A stretch of DNA of 64,000 nt from NCBI RefSeq assembly GCF_918741295.1, contig NZ_CAKKNB010000002.1:992001-1056000 (forward strand), read 5' to 3'. The notes below the pieces were generated by a model that was given only the letters and a program-made list of their open reading frames with translations, made no database searches and was not told the origin of the DNA. Source of the stretch: Aquabacterium sp. CECT 9606. GTDB lineage: Bacteria > Pseudomonadota > Gammaproteobacteria > Burkholderiales > Burkholderiaceae_C. Positions 37,271 through 46,533 of the stretch are shown here, in pieces; within the stretch, counting starts at the first letter, position 1, and each line of letters begins with the position of its first letter. Made by a program: the position numbers and the translations under genes.

Positions 37271-37888
37271 TCAAGGGCGGGATTTCGAGCAGGGGTGACT
37301 TTGGCGTAACGCCAGTGTCAAGGTGATAACCGCGCCCACCAAGGTTCCGGCCCAATGCGACATGGGTGCGACGTTCATGGCCAGCCCGGGGCGGGGCAGC
37401 AGGGCCTGCCAGCCAGGGTTTTCCAGCCAGCATTTCGCGAGCATGCCCCCCAGCAGCAGCCAGCCATAGGTGCGGGACCATTTTGGGCCATGGGCTTGGG
37501 TGATGAGGGTGGTGGCGATGATGCTCAGCCCGGCGTGAAGCACACCCGACAGGCCGTAATAGGTGCTAAGCCGAGGGTCAAGAAGCAAGGCCAGGTGCGT
37601 GAGGGGCCAGGCCAGCAGCCACGCCAGGGCGGCTTGCGGTGCCAACTTCAGGATCCAGCCCAGGCTGATGAGGAGGGTCAAACCCGCGAGATTGGCCATC
37701 AGGTGTCGCGTGTTGGCGTGCAACCAGATGCAGGTCAGGAAGTTCAAGGGGTTTTGCCGCACGCCGGCACTGGGGTGCAATGCCCAGCTGTCGGGTGGAA
37801 GCTGATGGGGCAGCAGACCCAGCAGCGCGGGCAGGCCAAGCACCAAGGCGAGGCCTGTCCAGGCCACGGGCCCGAGTGGGCGCGGCAT
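37271..37888 (-). CDS. rrtA: Rhombosortase
   Basis: Rhomboid-family intramembrane serine protease of 205 aa with about six membrane segments. Seen: WLHANTRHLMAN (residues 55-66), the catalytic Ser114 in GLSGVLHAG and the catalytic His178 in MSHWAGTLVGA. This pattern and small size fit rhombosortases, which process GlyGly-CTERM proteins. No GlyGly-CTERM protein lies in the window, so its substrates are elsewhere. The ATG at 37888 overlaps the glnE stop (TGATG), which favours it over a longer upstream start. Confidence 0.85.
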   Translation of the reverse strand: MPRPLGPVAWTGLALVLGLPALLGLLPHQLPPDSWALHPSAGVRQNPLNFLTCIWLHANTRHLMANLAGLTLLISLGWILKLAPQAALAWLLAWPLTHLALLLDPRLSTYYGLSGVLHAGLSIIATTLITQAHGPKWSRTYGWLLLGGMLAKCWLENPGWQALLPRPGLAMNVAPMSHWAGTLVGAVITLTLALRQSHPCSKSRP

Positions 37889-40812
37889 CACGTCGAAGTG
37901 TGGGCGATGGGTGTGGTGAAGACGGCATCCCACAAGCGCAGGACCGCGTCGCGGTGCGGCCCGATCGCTTCCTTCGCCTCGCCGGACAGTTGCAGGGCGG
38001 ACTCGTCCAGGCGGGCCCTGTGCTGGACCCGTCGCAGTTCGCGGTAGGCCTGGCCTGCCTGATGGCCAATGCCCGCGGGCAACAGGCCAGCCTGCTCGGC
38101 CCGCAGGAGCAGGGCGATGTTGCCGACGTTGTCCTGCAAGCCGGGGTGGGCGTGGCTGTGGGCGAGCACAAGGTACTGCACGGCAAATTCGACATCGATC
38201 ATGCCGCCGGCACTGTGCTTGACGTCGAACTTGTCGGGCGGGCAGGCGTGGGCGGCGCGCAGGCGTTCACGCATGGCCAGTACCTCGTCGCTGAGGGCTT
38301 GGGTGTCACGCACCGTGGAGAGGATGGCCCGGCGGGTGGTCTCGAAACGCGGGGCGAGGGCAGGGTCGCCGGCGCACCAGCGCGCGCGGCTCAGGGCCTG
38401 GTGCTCCCAGGTCCAGGCGGTGTTGCTCCCACGCTGGCGCTGGTAGTCGTCGAAGGAGTGGAAGGAGGTGACCAGCAGGCCGGCATTGCCATTGGGTCGC
38501 AAGGCGGTGTCGATGTCGAACAGCTCGCCAGCGGAGGTGCGCAGGGTCAGCCAGTTGATGACCTTGCGTGCAAAGACCAGGTAGGCGTCGATGGGGTCGG
38601 GGGTGTCAGGGTCGGCGTCAGCGGGCGGGCGGTCCTGGCTGTCATCGAAGAGAAAGACGACATCAAGGTCGCTGCCATAGCCCAGCTCTTTGCCGCCCAA
38701 TTTGCCGTAGGCGATGACGGCGAAATGCGGTTCACGCCCGACGGCGTAGCGCGCCTGTTTGGGCGGGCGTTGCTGCAGGTGGCCCCAGGCCCACTTCAAG
38801 GTGATGTCAAGCGTGGCGTCGGCCAGGGCGGAGAGGTCATCGGCGACTTGCTCGACGGTCAGCAGCTTTTCAACGTCGCGCACCAGGGTGCGGAAGATCT
38901 CGGCGTGGTGGGCGCGGCGCAAGGTGTCGAGCAGGGATTCTTCGTCGGCCTGGCCGGCGCGCTCCCAACCGCGGTGGCGGTCTTGCAGGTCTTGCTGGTA
39001 GGCGATGGGGTCGAAGCGGCCTTCCATCAGCCGCGGGTCGGCGAGCTCGTCGATCACGCCGGGGTGGAGCATGAGGTAGCGCATGGACCATTTGGCCAAG
39101 CCCAGAAGACGCAGCAGACGCTTGAGCACTTCGGGCCGTTCGGCCAGCAGGGACAGGTAGCTGTCACGGCGCAGCAAGGGGTTCAGCCAGTCGATGAAGC
39201 GCAGCACGGCGTCCTGGCCAAGGCAGTCTTGCGGGGTGGCTTCGGTGCAGTCTTCGCTGGTGTAGGCCAGCAGGGTGGCCCGGCCAATGAGTTTGGCCAA
39301 GCGCAGTTTGGCGGTGTCGCTGAGCAGGTTGACGCGCGCTTGCGCGGCAAAGGTGCGCACATGCGCCGCGATGGGCTCGGGCAGTTTGGCAATGAATTCT
39401 TCGCTGTCGACCGGCAGGGGCGGGCCCCCGCAGGATCGGCATCCACCGGGTTTGCTGCTGGGGGCATTGCCTTCGTGCAGCAAGGCGTCGAACTCGGTGG
39501 CGACCAACTCGCGCACATTGCACAGGATGTCGAGCAACTGGCAGGTGCCGCTGTTGCAGTCAGGCTTGTCTTCGCTGGGTTTGCCCAGGCCCAGGCTGGC
39601 GGCGATCCAGGCCAGGTCGGCGTCGTCGGTGGGCAGCAGGTGGGTTTGCTGGTCGTCCAGGTATTGGATGCGGTGCTCGACCTGGCGCAGGAAGGTGTAG
39701 GCCTGCGCGAGCTTGTCGGCGGTGATGTCCGAGATCAGGCCGCGTGCCGCCAGGCGCTTGAGGGCCTTGAGGGTGGATCGGGTGCGGATCTCCGGGAACT
39801 GGCCGCCGCGCACCACTTGCAGCAATTGCACGGTGAATTCGATCTCGCGGATGCCGCCGCGTGAGAGCTTGACGTCGTTGGCGCGTTCGGGGCGGCCGGC
39901 GGCGCGCCGGTTGGCCTCGTCGCGGATCTTGCGGTGCAACTGGCGCAGGCCTTCGAAGATCCCGTAGTCAAGGTAACGGCGGAAGACGAAGGGAATGACC
40001 ACGTCGCGCAGAGCCAGGGAGCGGGCGTGCCGGCTGCCCTTGGGCATGGCGGCGCGGGGAGCGACGATGCGGCTTTTGAGCCAGGCAAAACGCTCCCATT
40101 CGCGACCTTGCACCAGGAAGTACTCTTCCAGCATGGCCAGGCTGACCACGGGCGGCCCGGAGTTGCCGTTGGGGCGCAAGGCCAGGTCAACGCGGAAGAC
40201 GAAACCGTCTTCGGTGGTGTCGCCGATCAGGCTGAACAGGCGCTTGGCCACGTTGGCGAAGTATTCGTGAGCGCTGATCTGCCCTTGCAGGCCACCCCGG
40301 CCATCGTCGATGCCGGTGGTCTGGCCATCGTCCTCGTAGACGTAGATCAGGTCGATGTCGGACGAGACATTGAGTTCACGTCCGCCCAGCTTGCCCATCC
40401 CGATGACCCACAGGTCGATGCGCTGGCCTTGCTCGTTCAGGGGCGCGCCGTGGACGGCGTCGAATTCGGCCTGGGCGCTTTCGAGAGCACGCTCCAGCGT
40501 GACCTGGGCCAGTTCGGTCATGGCCATGGTGACATCGGCCAGGGCGCAGGATTGCTCGACATCGACGCAGGCCAGGCGCTCGAGCACGAGTTGCCGGGCC
40601 ACCCGCAAGGCGGAGGGCAGGGCGCGGCCGCCCGCCAGCAAATGATCGATCAGGGCCCCGATAGTGTCTTCAGTGGGGGTGCCGGGCGCCTGCTGGGCAA
40701 ACGCTTCGCGTTCAGGGGTGTAACGGCGACGGATGCGCTGCACGAACCGCGCGTGGTCGGCATGGGCCCGGGATGGCCCGGTGTTGTGGGGGTTAAAGAA
40801 TGTGAAGCCCAT
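37888..40812 (-). CDS. glnE: Glutamine synthetase adenylyltransferase/deadenylase
   Basis: Bifunctional regulator of glutamine synthetase, 974 aa. It carries two nucleotidyltransferase units, each with a GKLGG motif: one near residue 155 (RELNVSSDIDL) and one near residue 695 (KELGYGSDLDV). In the family the N-terminal unit removes AMP from GlnA and the C-terminal unit adds it, under control of PII. The start MGFTFFNP and FVQRIRRRY fit betaproteobacterial relatives. It is followed by the rhombosortase gene with stop/start overlap and is divergent from the yhdP-like gene. Confidence 0.95.
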   Translation of the reverse strand: MGFTFFNPHNTGPSRAHADHARFVQRIRRRYTPEREAFAQQAPGTPTEDTIGALIDHLLAGGRALPSALRVARQLVLERLACVDVEQSCALADVTMAMTELAQVTLERALESAQAEFDAVHGAPLNEQGQRIDLWVIGMGKLGGRELNVSSDIDLIYVYEDDGQTTGIDDGRGGLQGQISAHEYFANVAKRLFSLIGDTTEDGFVFRVDLALRPNGNSGPPVVSLAMLEEYFLVQGREWERFAWLKSRIVAPRAAMPKGSRHARSLALRDVVIPFVFRRYLDYGIFEGLRQLHRKIRDEANRRAAGRPERANDVKLSRGGIREIEFTVQLLQVVRGGQFPEIRTRSTLKALKRLAARGLISDITADKLAQAYTFLRQVEHRIQYLDDQQTHLLPTDDADLAWIAASLGLGKPSEDKPDCNSGTCQLLDILCNVRELVATEFDALLHEGNAPSSKPGGCRSCGGPPLPVDSEEFIAKLPEPIAAHVRTFAAQARVNLLSDTAKLRLAKLIGRATLLAYTSEDCTEATPQDCLGQDAVLRFIDWLNPLLRRDSYLSLLAERPEVLKRLLRLLGLAKWSMRYLMLHPGVIDELADPRLMEGRFDPIAYQQDLQDRHRGWERAGQADEESLLDTLRRAHHAEIFRTLVRDVEKLLTVEQVADDLSALADATLDITLKWAWGHLQQRPPKQARYAVGREPHFAVIAYGKLGGKELGYGSDLDVVFLFDDSQDRPPADADPDTPDPIDAYLVFARKVINWLTLRTSAGELFDIDTALRPNGNAGLLVTSFHSFDDYQRQRGSNTAWTWEHQALSRARWCAGDPALAPRFETTRRAILSTVRDTQALSDEVLAMRERLRAAHACPPDKFDVKHSAGGMIDVEFAVQYLVLAHSHAHPGLQDNVGNIALLLRAEQAGLLPAGIGHQAGQAYRELRRVQHRARLDESALQLSGEAKEAIGPHRDAVLRLWDAVFTTPIAHTST

Positions 40813-40937
40813 GAGCCTAGGTGAGGGTCTGTGCTAGGGTGGCCGACTATCGGGCCCCGCAACTGGTTCCGGGATGGTAGGGCAGTTGCGTTTTACAAAA
40901 TGGCGAATTTGGCCCGCCTGGACGACAGTTTTGTTTC

Positions 40938-43900
40938 ATGCCCACGATTTCTTCTGATTCTTCTGGCAATCCCAAGGTGCGCAAAGCGCGCTCGCTGCTC
41001 CGAGCCGGGCGGTGGTGTCTGCTGACGCTGGCGGTGCTGCTGTTCATGGCCGCGGTTGCCTGGTGGGCTTTGTTGTTCCAAATTCTGCCCCGAATCGGTT
41101 CATGGCGTGAAGCCCTGGCCCAACAAGCCACAAAGTCACTGGGGGTGCCGGTGCGCATTGGTGCCTTGTCGGGCCGGGCCGAGGGCTGGTCGCCGGTTCT
41201 GTCCTTGAAGGAGGTGGCGTTGCTGGACGAGCGTGGCAGCGTGGCTTTGCGCCTGCCGGAAGTCACCGCACGCATTTCACCTGGCAGCCTATGGCCCACG
41301 GCCTTGTGGCGCCAGGAGCTTCGCTTGGACAGGCTGGTGCTGGTTCGGCCCGAGTTGCAGGTGCGCCGGGATGTGGCCGGTGATCTGCATGTGGCGGGCT
41401 TGAAGCTGGCCTCCAACGCCGCGCCCACCGGCAATGGCCAGGTGTTGGACTGGGTGCTGTCACAGCGTCTGATCCGCATTGAGCAGGGCGCCGTGCGCTG
41501 GACCGATGAGCTGCGGAAAGCCCCCACCCTGGTGTTGCAGCAGGTGGACCTGGACTTGAGCAGCCACCCGGGGTTGGGCACGCAGATGCACCATTTGTCG
41601 CTGTTGGCCACGCCTTTGCCGGAGTTCGGGCGGCGGTTCGAGGTCAAGGCCCGGATGACGCAGCCCTTGTGGGCTTTGACCGCGCAAGAGGCCGCTTCAT
41701 CCCAAACTGTTGACTTGCCTTGGTGGCGGCGTTGGTTGGGCGGCGCGCCCAAGACCACCGATTTGAACAGTTGGTCGGGGAAGTTGTCGGTGAACCTGCC
41801 GCATGCGGATGTGCAGTCCTTGCGCAAGCATGTGGACTTGCCTGTCGATGTGGAAGGGGGGCGGGGCCGCATGGCTGCTGAACTCGTCCTCAAGCAGGGT
41901 CGGCCGGCCAGCCTGGCGCTTGACGTGGATGTGCAGGACGTGAGCATCCGCCTTGAAAAAGGCTTGAGGCCCCTGGCGTTTCGTGGACTGAGTGGCCGCA
42001 TCACGGCCCTCAATGAACGCACCGAATCCCACGTGGCGCTGGAGAAGCTGGCCTTCACCACGGCCGAAGGCCTGGTTTGGCCGGCCAGTTCGGCCCGGCT
42101 GGCTTGGCGGCACGCGCCTCTGCAAGGACAGATCAATGCCGACGTCTGGCGCCAGACCGTGGGTGGCCAGGTGGACGCCGACCGCCTGGACCTGGGCGTG
42201 CTGGCCCGGTTGGCCGATCGCTTGCCCATCTCGACGGCCATGCGGCGGACTTTGGCAGACCTGGCTCCCGAAGGCGTGGGCCGGCGATTGACCTGGCGTT
42301 GGGAAGGCCCGGCCGATGACCCGCGCGAATACAGCGCCCGCGCACAGATCAAGGGCTTTGGTTGGGCGGCCTCGGCCCAACAAGGGCGGCCGGGGCTGGC
42401 CGAGGCCGACATCGATTTGAAGGCCGACGAGCAGGGCGGCCAGGCCTCCGTGGCCATCGAAAAAGGCTGGGTTGAGTTGCCAGGGGCTTTCGACGAGCCC
42501 CGCATCCCTTTGAAGGCGATGGCGGCCCGTGTGAACTGGCGCATCAAACCGGCCGGCCGGGCGGATTTGCCGCCGCAGTTGCAGGTCGAGGTCAGGAAGG
42601 CGACATTCGCCAACGATGACGCTGAAGGCGAGTTGCAGGCCACGTGGCGCACCGGCCCAGGCATCGGCGCGGGCGCCACAGGCCGTTTCCCGGGGCACCT
42701 GGAGCTTGATGGCAAGCTGGCTTGGGGTCAGGCCAACCGGGTCTGGCGTTACCTGCCGTCGGTCATCCCCTTCCATGCCCGCGACTACGTGCGCATGGCC
42801 GTTCGCGAGGGGCGTGGCGAGAAAGTCACCTTTGAAGTCAAGGGCGACCTGGCCGGTTTTCCTTTCAAGGACGATGAGGGTGGTCGCTTCCGGGTTCACG
42901 TGCCCGCCAAGAACGTGACCCTGGACTACGTGCCTGCGGCCCTGCTGGAGACCGGTGGCGTGCCCGCGCAGACCCGTTGGCCCGCGTTCACAGGGCTGGA
43001 CGGTGATCTGATCTTCGAGGGCCTGCGCTTGCGCATTGAGGGCGCCAAAGCGCAATTGGGTGGATTGGGCTCCGGCAGTTTTGTGCTGCGTGATGTGGCG
43101 GGACGGATAGAGAACCTCGCGTCCGACGACCCGCATCTGGAGATCCGCGGACAGGGGCAAGGCCCCCTGAACGACTTGTTGCGCTACATGGCCGTGTCTC
43201 CGGTGGGGGTGTGGACAGGCAACCTGTTGCACAAGGCCGAGGGCACCGGCACCGGCAGCTTGCAACTGGCCCTGGACATTCCGCTGAACCACACGGCGAA
43301 CACCGGTTTGCGCGGGCGAGTGAGTTTGGGTGAACAGGACCAGGCCGCCTTGCGCCTGCACCCCAGCGTGCCGCTGTTGCAGAAGGTGAAGGGGCATGTC
43401 GATTTCACGCAGAAGACCTTGAAGGTGTCGGCGCTGGCCAATGTGTGGGGGCAGGACATCTCGGTTGAAGGCCAGCAGGATGCCACTGGCGCGCCCAAGT
43501 TCGTCGCGCAGGGGTTGATCACGGCCGAAGGCCTGCGCACCGCCAGCGAATGGCCCGCGCTGGCCCAATTGGCCCAGCGCATGACAGGGCAGACGGCGGT
43601 GACCGTGACGGTGGCCTTGCCCAAGGCGTCGGCCGACCAGGGCGCCGCGGCTCAACCCGAACTGCAGGTGGTGTCCACCTTGCAAGGTCTGGCGGTGGAC
43701 CTCCCCGCCCCCCTGAACAAGCGTGCCGAAAGCGTCTGGCCCTTGAGCATGATCCACCGGAGCGACGATCCCAGCGGGCTGAGCGACGCTTTGCTGGTGG
43801 AACTGGGCAACGCGCAATCGGCCAATCCCGCCGGTTCACCCTGGTTGCGCGCTGACTTTCGCCGCGATGTGCGCGGGGACCAGGCCAGGGTCACCCGAGG

Positions 43901-45296
43901 CGCCTTGAGCCTGGTGCAATCCACGGCCGGTGGCGATGCCATCGCCGTGCCAGCCTTGCCGCCCAAAGGCGTGGTCGCCCAAGTGACGGTGCCCACCCTG
44001 GACCTGGACGCCTGGCAGGGTCTGGCCCGCGTGGTGCGGTCACCGTCCAGCGACAGCACCGGGCCGGGCGAGGACTACTTGCCCGACACCTTGACCTTGC
44101 ACACGGGCGTGTTGAACTACCAGCAGCGCAATCTGCGCAATGTGGACGTCACCTTGGCGCACCCCAGCCCCGGGGTGTGGCGTGCCCAGATCGAGTCCGA
44201 CCAGTTGGCCGGCCAGATCGAGATGCGGCCAGAGACCTCGCCGCTGGCCAGCGGGCCGTCTGGCAGCCGTGTGGTGGCGCGCCTGTCACGCCTGTCGGTG
44301 CCGGCCGCCGAGGCTGAGGCCTTTGAGGACCAGGCGGCGCTGCAGTTGCTGACCCCTGAAACCGTGACGGTGCCGGCGCTGGACATCGTCATCGACGAAC
44401 TGGATTGGCGGGGCCTGCCTTTGGGCAAGATGGAGGTGGAAGCCATCAACCGCCTGGTGCCAGTGGCCGGTGGCGGTTGGCAGCCCGAATGGCGCTTGAA
44501 CAAACTGCGCATGACCAACCCCGAGGCCCAGCTCAATGCCAGCGGCAACTGGATGGCGGTGGGCCTGTTGCCGGGCAACAGCGCCAAACCCAAGCAGAAG
44601 GCGGCCTTCAACTTCACGCTGGAGCTCAACAACAGCGGCGCCTTGCTGGGCCGCCTGGGCTTGCCGCAGACCTTGAAGGGCGGCAAGGGCAAGCTTACCG
44701 GCCAGATCTCTTGGATGGGTTCACCGCTGGAGCCCAACCCCGCGACCATGTCTGGCGAGTTGTCTGTGGACATCAAGGAAGGGCAGTTCCTCAAAGTCGA
44801 TCCCGGCATGGCCAAACTGCTGGGTGTGCTCAGCCTGCAATCGCTGCCTCGGCGCCTGGTGCTGGACTTCCGCGATGTCTTCCAGCAAGGCTTTGCCTTT
44901 GACGCCATCGATGGCGACGTGTCCATCAAGCAAGGCGTGGCCGACACCCGCAACCTGCGAATGCGAGGGGTTCAGGCGGTGGTGATGATGGAAGGCCAGG
45001 CCGACCTGGCACGCGAAACGCAAAACCTGCACGTGTTCGTGGTGCCCGAGGTGAACGCCGGCACGGCATCGCTGGCCTACGCGGTCATCAACCCGGCCGT
45101 GGGCCTGGGTACCTTCATTGCCCAGGTGCTGCTGCGCAAGCAGGTGGCCGAGGCCAGCACCAGGCAGTTCAGCGTGACCGGTTCGTGGGCCGATCCGCAG
45201 GTTGAACGCGTGCAGCGCTCACTGCTGGCGCCCGTGCCTGGCGCCTCGCAGCCCGCCGCTGGGGCCGGTGTCAAAGCGACGAAAAAACCTTCTTGA
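40938..45296 (+). CDS. YhdP family envelope protein (AsmA-like)
   Basis: Very large protein of 1452 aa with one membrane segment at about residues 27-50. A long beta-rich periplasmic region with the repetitive pattern of the AsmA-like / YhdP (TIGR02099) family follows. Members bridge inner and outer membranes and help move phospholipids. The N-terminal RIGALSG and C-terminal SLQSLPRRLVLDF and YAVINPAVGLGTFIAQ blocks are conserved in the family. The last 26 bp overlap the convergent DUF4197 gene. It is divergent from glnE with 125 bp between. Confidence 0.88.
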   Translation: MPTISSDSSGNPKVRKARSLLRAGRWCLLTLAVLLFMAAVAWWALLFQILPRIGSWREALAQQATKSLGVPVRIGALSGRAEGWSPVLSLKEVALLDERGSVALRLPEVTARISPGSLWPTALWRQELRLDRLVLVRPELQVRRDVAGDLHVAGLKLASNAAPTGNGQVLDWVLSQRLIRIEQGAVRWTDELRKAPTLVLQQVDLDLSSHPGLGTQMHHLSLLATPLPEFGRRFEVKARMTQPLWALTAQEAASSQTVDLPWWRRWLGGAPKTTDLNSWSGKLSVNLPHADVQSLRKHVDLPVDVEGGRGRMAAELVLKQGRPASLALDVDVQDVSIRLEKGLRPLAFRGLSGRITALNERTESHVALEKLAFTTAEGLVWPASSARLAWRHAPLQGQINADVWRQTVGGQVDADRLDLGVLARLADRLPISTAMRRTLADLAPEGVGRRLTWRWEGPADDPREYSARAQIKGFGWAASAQQGRPGLAEADIDLKADEQGGQASVAIEKGWVELPGAFDEPRIPLKAMAARVNWRIKPAGRADLPPQLQVEVRKATFANDDAEGELQATWRTGPGIGAGATGRFPGHLELDGKLAWGQANRVWRYLPSVIPFHARDYVRMAVREGRGEKVTFEVKGDLAGFPFKDDEGGRFRVHVPAKNVTLDYVPAALLETGGVPAQTRWPAFTGLDGDLIFEGLRLRIEGAKAQLGGLGSGSFVLRDVAGRIENLASDDPHLEIRGQGQGPLNDLLRYMAVSPVGVWTGNLLHKAEGTGTGSLQLALDIPLNHTANTGLRGRVSLGEQDQAALRLHPSVPLLQKVKGHVDFTQKTLKVSALANVWGQDISVEGQQDATGAPKFVAQGLITAEGLRTASEWPALAQLAQRMTGQTAVTVTVALPKASADQGAAAQPELQVVSTLQGLAVDLPAPLNKRAESVWPLSMIHRSDDPSGLSDALLVELGNAQSANPAGSPWLRADFRRDVRGDQARVTRGALSLVQSTAGGDAIAVPALPPKGVVAQVTVPTLDLDAWQGLARVVRSPSSDSTGPGEDYLPDTLTLHTGVLNYQQRNLRNVDVTLAHPSPGVWRAQIESDQLAGQIEMRPETSPLASGPSGSRVVARLSRLSVPAAEAEAFEDQAALQLLTPETVTVPALDIVIDELDWRGLPLGKMEVEAINRLVPVAGGGWQPEWRLNKLRMTNPEAQLNASGNWMAVGLLPGNSAKPKQKAAFNFTLELNNSGALLGRLGLPQTLKGGKGKLTGQISWMGSPLEPNPATMSGELSVDIKEGQFLKVDPGMAKLLGVLSLQSLPRRLVLDFRDVFQQGFAFDAIDGDVSIKQGVADTRNLRMRGVQAVVMMEGQADLARETQNLHVFVVPEVNAGTASLAYAVINPAVGLGTFIAQVLLRKQVAEASTRQFSVTGSWADPQVERVQRSLLAPVPGASQPAAGAGVKATKKPS

Positions 45297-45978
45297 GGAT
45301 GGCGCTGCCCGTGCCCACCGGGTCATTGCGAATGCGGCGCTCTTCTTCGCCAATCACGAAATACAAGCCGTCCAGCGCCTTGGTGGTGACGTGTTGCTGC
45401 ACGGTGGCAGCTTGATCGCCTTTGATCAGTCCCATGCTGCTGGCCTTGCCAGCCAGGTCGTTGTAGCGCTTGGCCAGCGAGAGCTTCTCAACCGCCTTGT
45501 TGACCAAGGGGGCGAACTGCACGCTCAAAGGCTCGCGGGTTTTGGTGGCAAAGAAATCGGTCACCGCGTGCTCGCCACCCGACAGGATTTGGCGCGCGTC
45601 TTGCACCGACATGCCCTTGATGGCGTTGCGCAGCAGGGGCAATGCCATGCTCACCGCGTTCTCGGCGGCGTGGTTCATGGCGCTGATCAGGTCGTCCAAC
45701 TGGCGGCCTCGTCCCACCGCGCGCAGCAAAGGGGCGGCTTTCTCCATCACCTCGGGCAGGGGGATGCGGATCTTGTCATTGCCCAGGAAGCCATTGGTCT
45801 GGCCCAACTGCTTGACGGCGATGTCTGCGCCTCGTTCCAGCGCTGCACGCACGGCGCCACTGGCATCGGCCTGGCTGAAGGCCGCGGCGCGCGCGGTGGA
45901 CGAGGCCAGCAGGGACAATGCCATGCCACCAGCCAAGGCCTGGCAGGCAGACGACAATATGATTTGACGACGGTTCAT
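45271..45978 (-). CDS. DUF4197 domain-containing exported protein
   Basis: Protein of 235 aa with a signal peptide of Tat-like look (MNRRQIILS, then a hydrophobic stretch ending ARAAA). The rest matches the DUF4197 pattern: GADIAVKQLGQTNGFLGN, then AAPLLRAVGRG, and TTKALDGLYFVIGEEE. The function of the family is unknown. The ATG at 45978 is chosen because the signal peptide then starts normally. It is convergent with the yhdP-like gene. Confidence 0.86.
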   Translation of the reverse strand: MNRRQIILSSACQALAGGMALSLLASSTARAAAFSQADASGAVRAALERGADIAVKQLGQTNGFLGNDKIRIPLPEVMEKAAPLLRAVGRGRQLDDLISAMNHAAENAVSMALPLLRNAIKGMSVQDARQILSGGEHAVTDFFATKTREPLSVQFAPLVNKAVEKLSLAKRYNDLAGKASSMGLIKGDQAATVQQHVTTKALDGLYFVIGEEERRIRNDPVGTGSAILKKVFSSL

Positions 45979-46016
45979 TAAGTGATCCACTGACACAGCT
46001 CCACTGACCTACGGCC

Positions 46017-46520
46017 ATGAATTTCAACAGACGACATCTTGCCCTGATCGCCCTGGCCGTGCCAATGTTTCTGTCCGGATGTTTTTGGGACACGCAGGCG
46101 CCATTGCCTGATCTACCTTACACCCGGATCGATGGCAGCCAGCACCGGACCTCGGATTTGAAGGGCCAGGTCACCCTGATCAACTTCTGGGCGACCAGCT
46201 GCAGCACGTGCGTCAAAGAGATGCCGCAACTGGTGGCCACGCAAAACAAGTTCAAGGCGCAAGGCCTGCAGACCCTGGCCGTGGCCATGGAATACGACCC
46301 CCCTGCTTACGTGATGCAATTTGCGCAAAGCCGGCAACTGCCCTTCCAGGTGGTGATGGACCACACGGGCGATCTGGCCAAGGCCTTTGGCCCGGTGCAG
46401 TTGACGCCGACCACATTCGTGGTCAACAAAAAAGGCGAGATCGTCAAGCGCTACATTGGCGAGCCCGATTTTGAGGCCCTGCACACCTTGCTGGGGCAAC
46501 TGCTGGCCGAGCCTGCCTGA
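46017..46520 (+). CDS. TlpA-like thiol-disulfide oxidoreductase lipoprotein
   Basis: Predicted lipoprotein of 167 aa: lipobox LSGC with Cys22, then a thioredoxin fold with the redox pair Cys62 and Cys65 (CSTC) and the cis-proline loop TPTTFVV. The family reduces or isomerises disulfides in the periplasm and often serves cytochrome c or copper-site assembly. Partner unknown here. It lies 38 bp from the divergent DUF4197 start, so the two share a promoter region. Confidence 0.87.
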   Translation: MNFNRRHLALIALAVPMFLSGCFWDTQAPLPDLPYTRIDGSQHRTSDLKGQVTLINFWATSCSTCVKEMPQLVATQNKFKAQGLQTLAVAMEYDPPAYVMQFAQSRQLPFQVVMDHTGDLAKAFGPVQLTPTTFVVNKKGEIVKRYIGEPDFEALHTLLGQLLAEPA

Positions 46521-46533
46521 GGCCCGAGTCGCG

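Noticed and set aside
37780-39864. Long open frame on the plus strand opposite glnE
   Set aside because: Low-complexity Gly/Val/Gln-rich translation with no family motif; it mirrors the well-conserved glnE gene and results from high G+C at third positions.
40847-43817. Two long minus-strand frames opposite the yhdP-like gene
   Set aside because: Ser/Arg- or Gly/His-rich translations without domains; the plus-strand gene has a membrane anchor and conserved family blocks.
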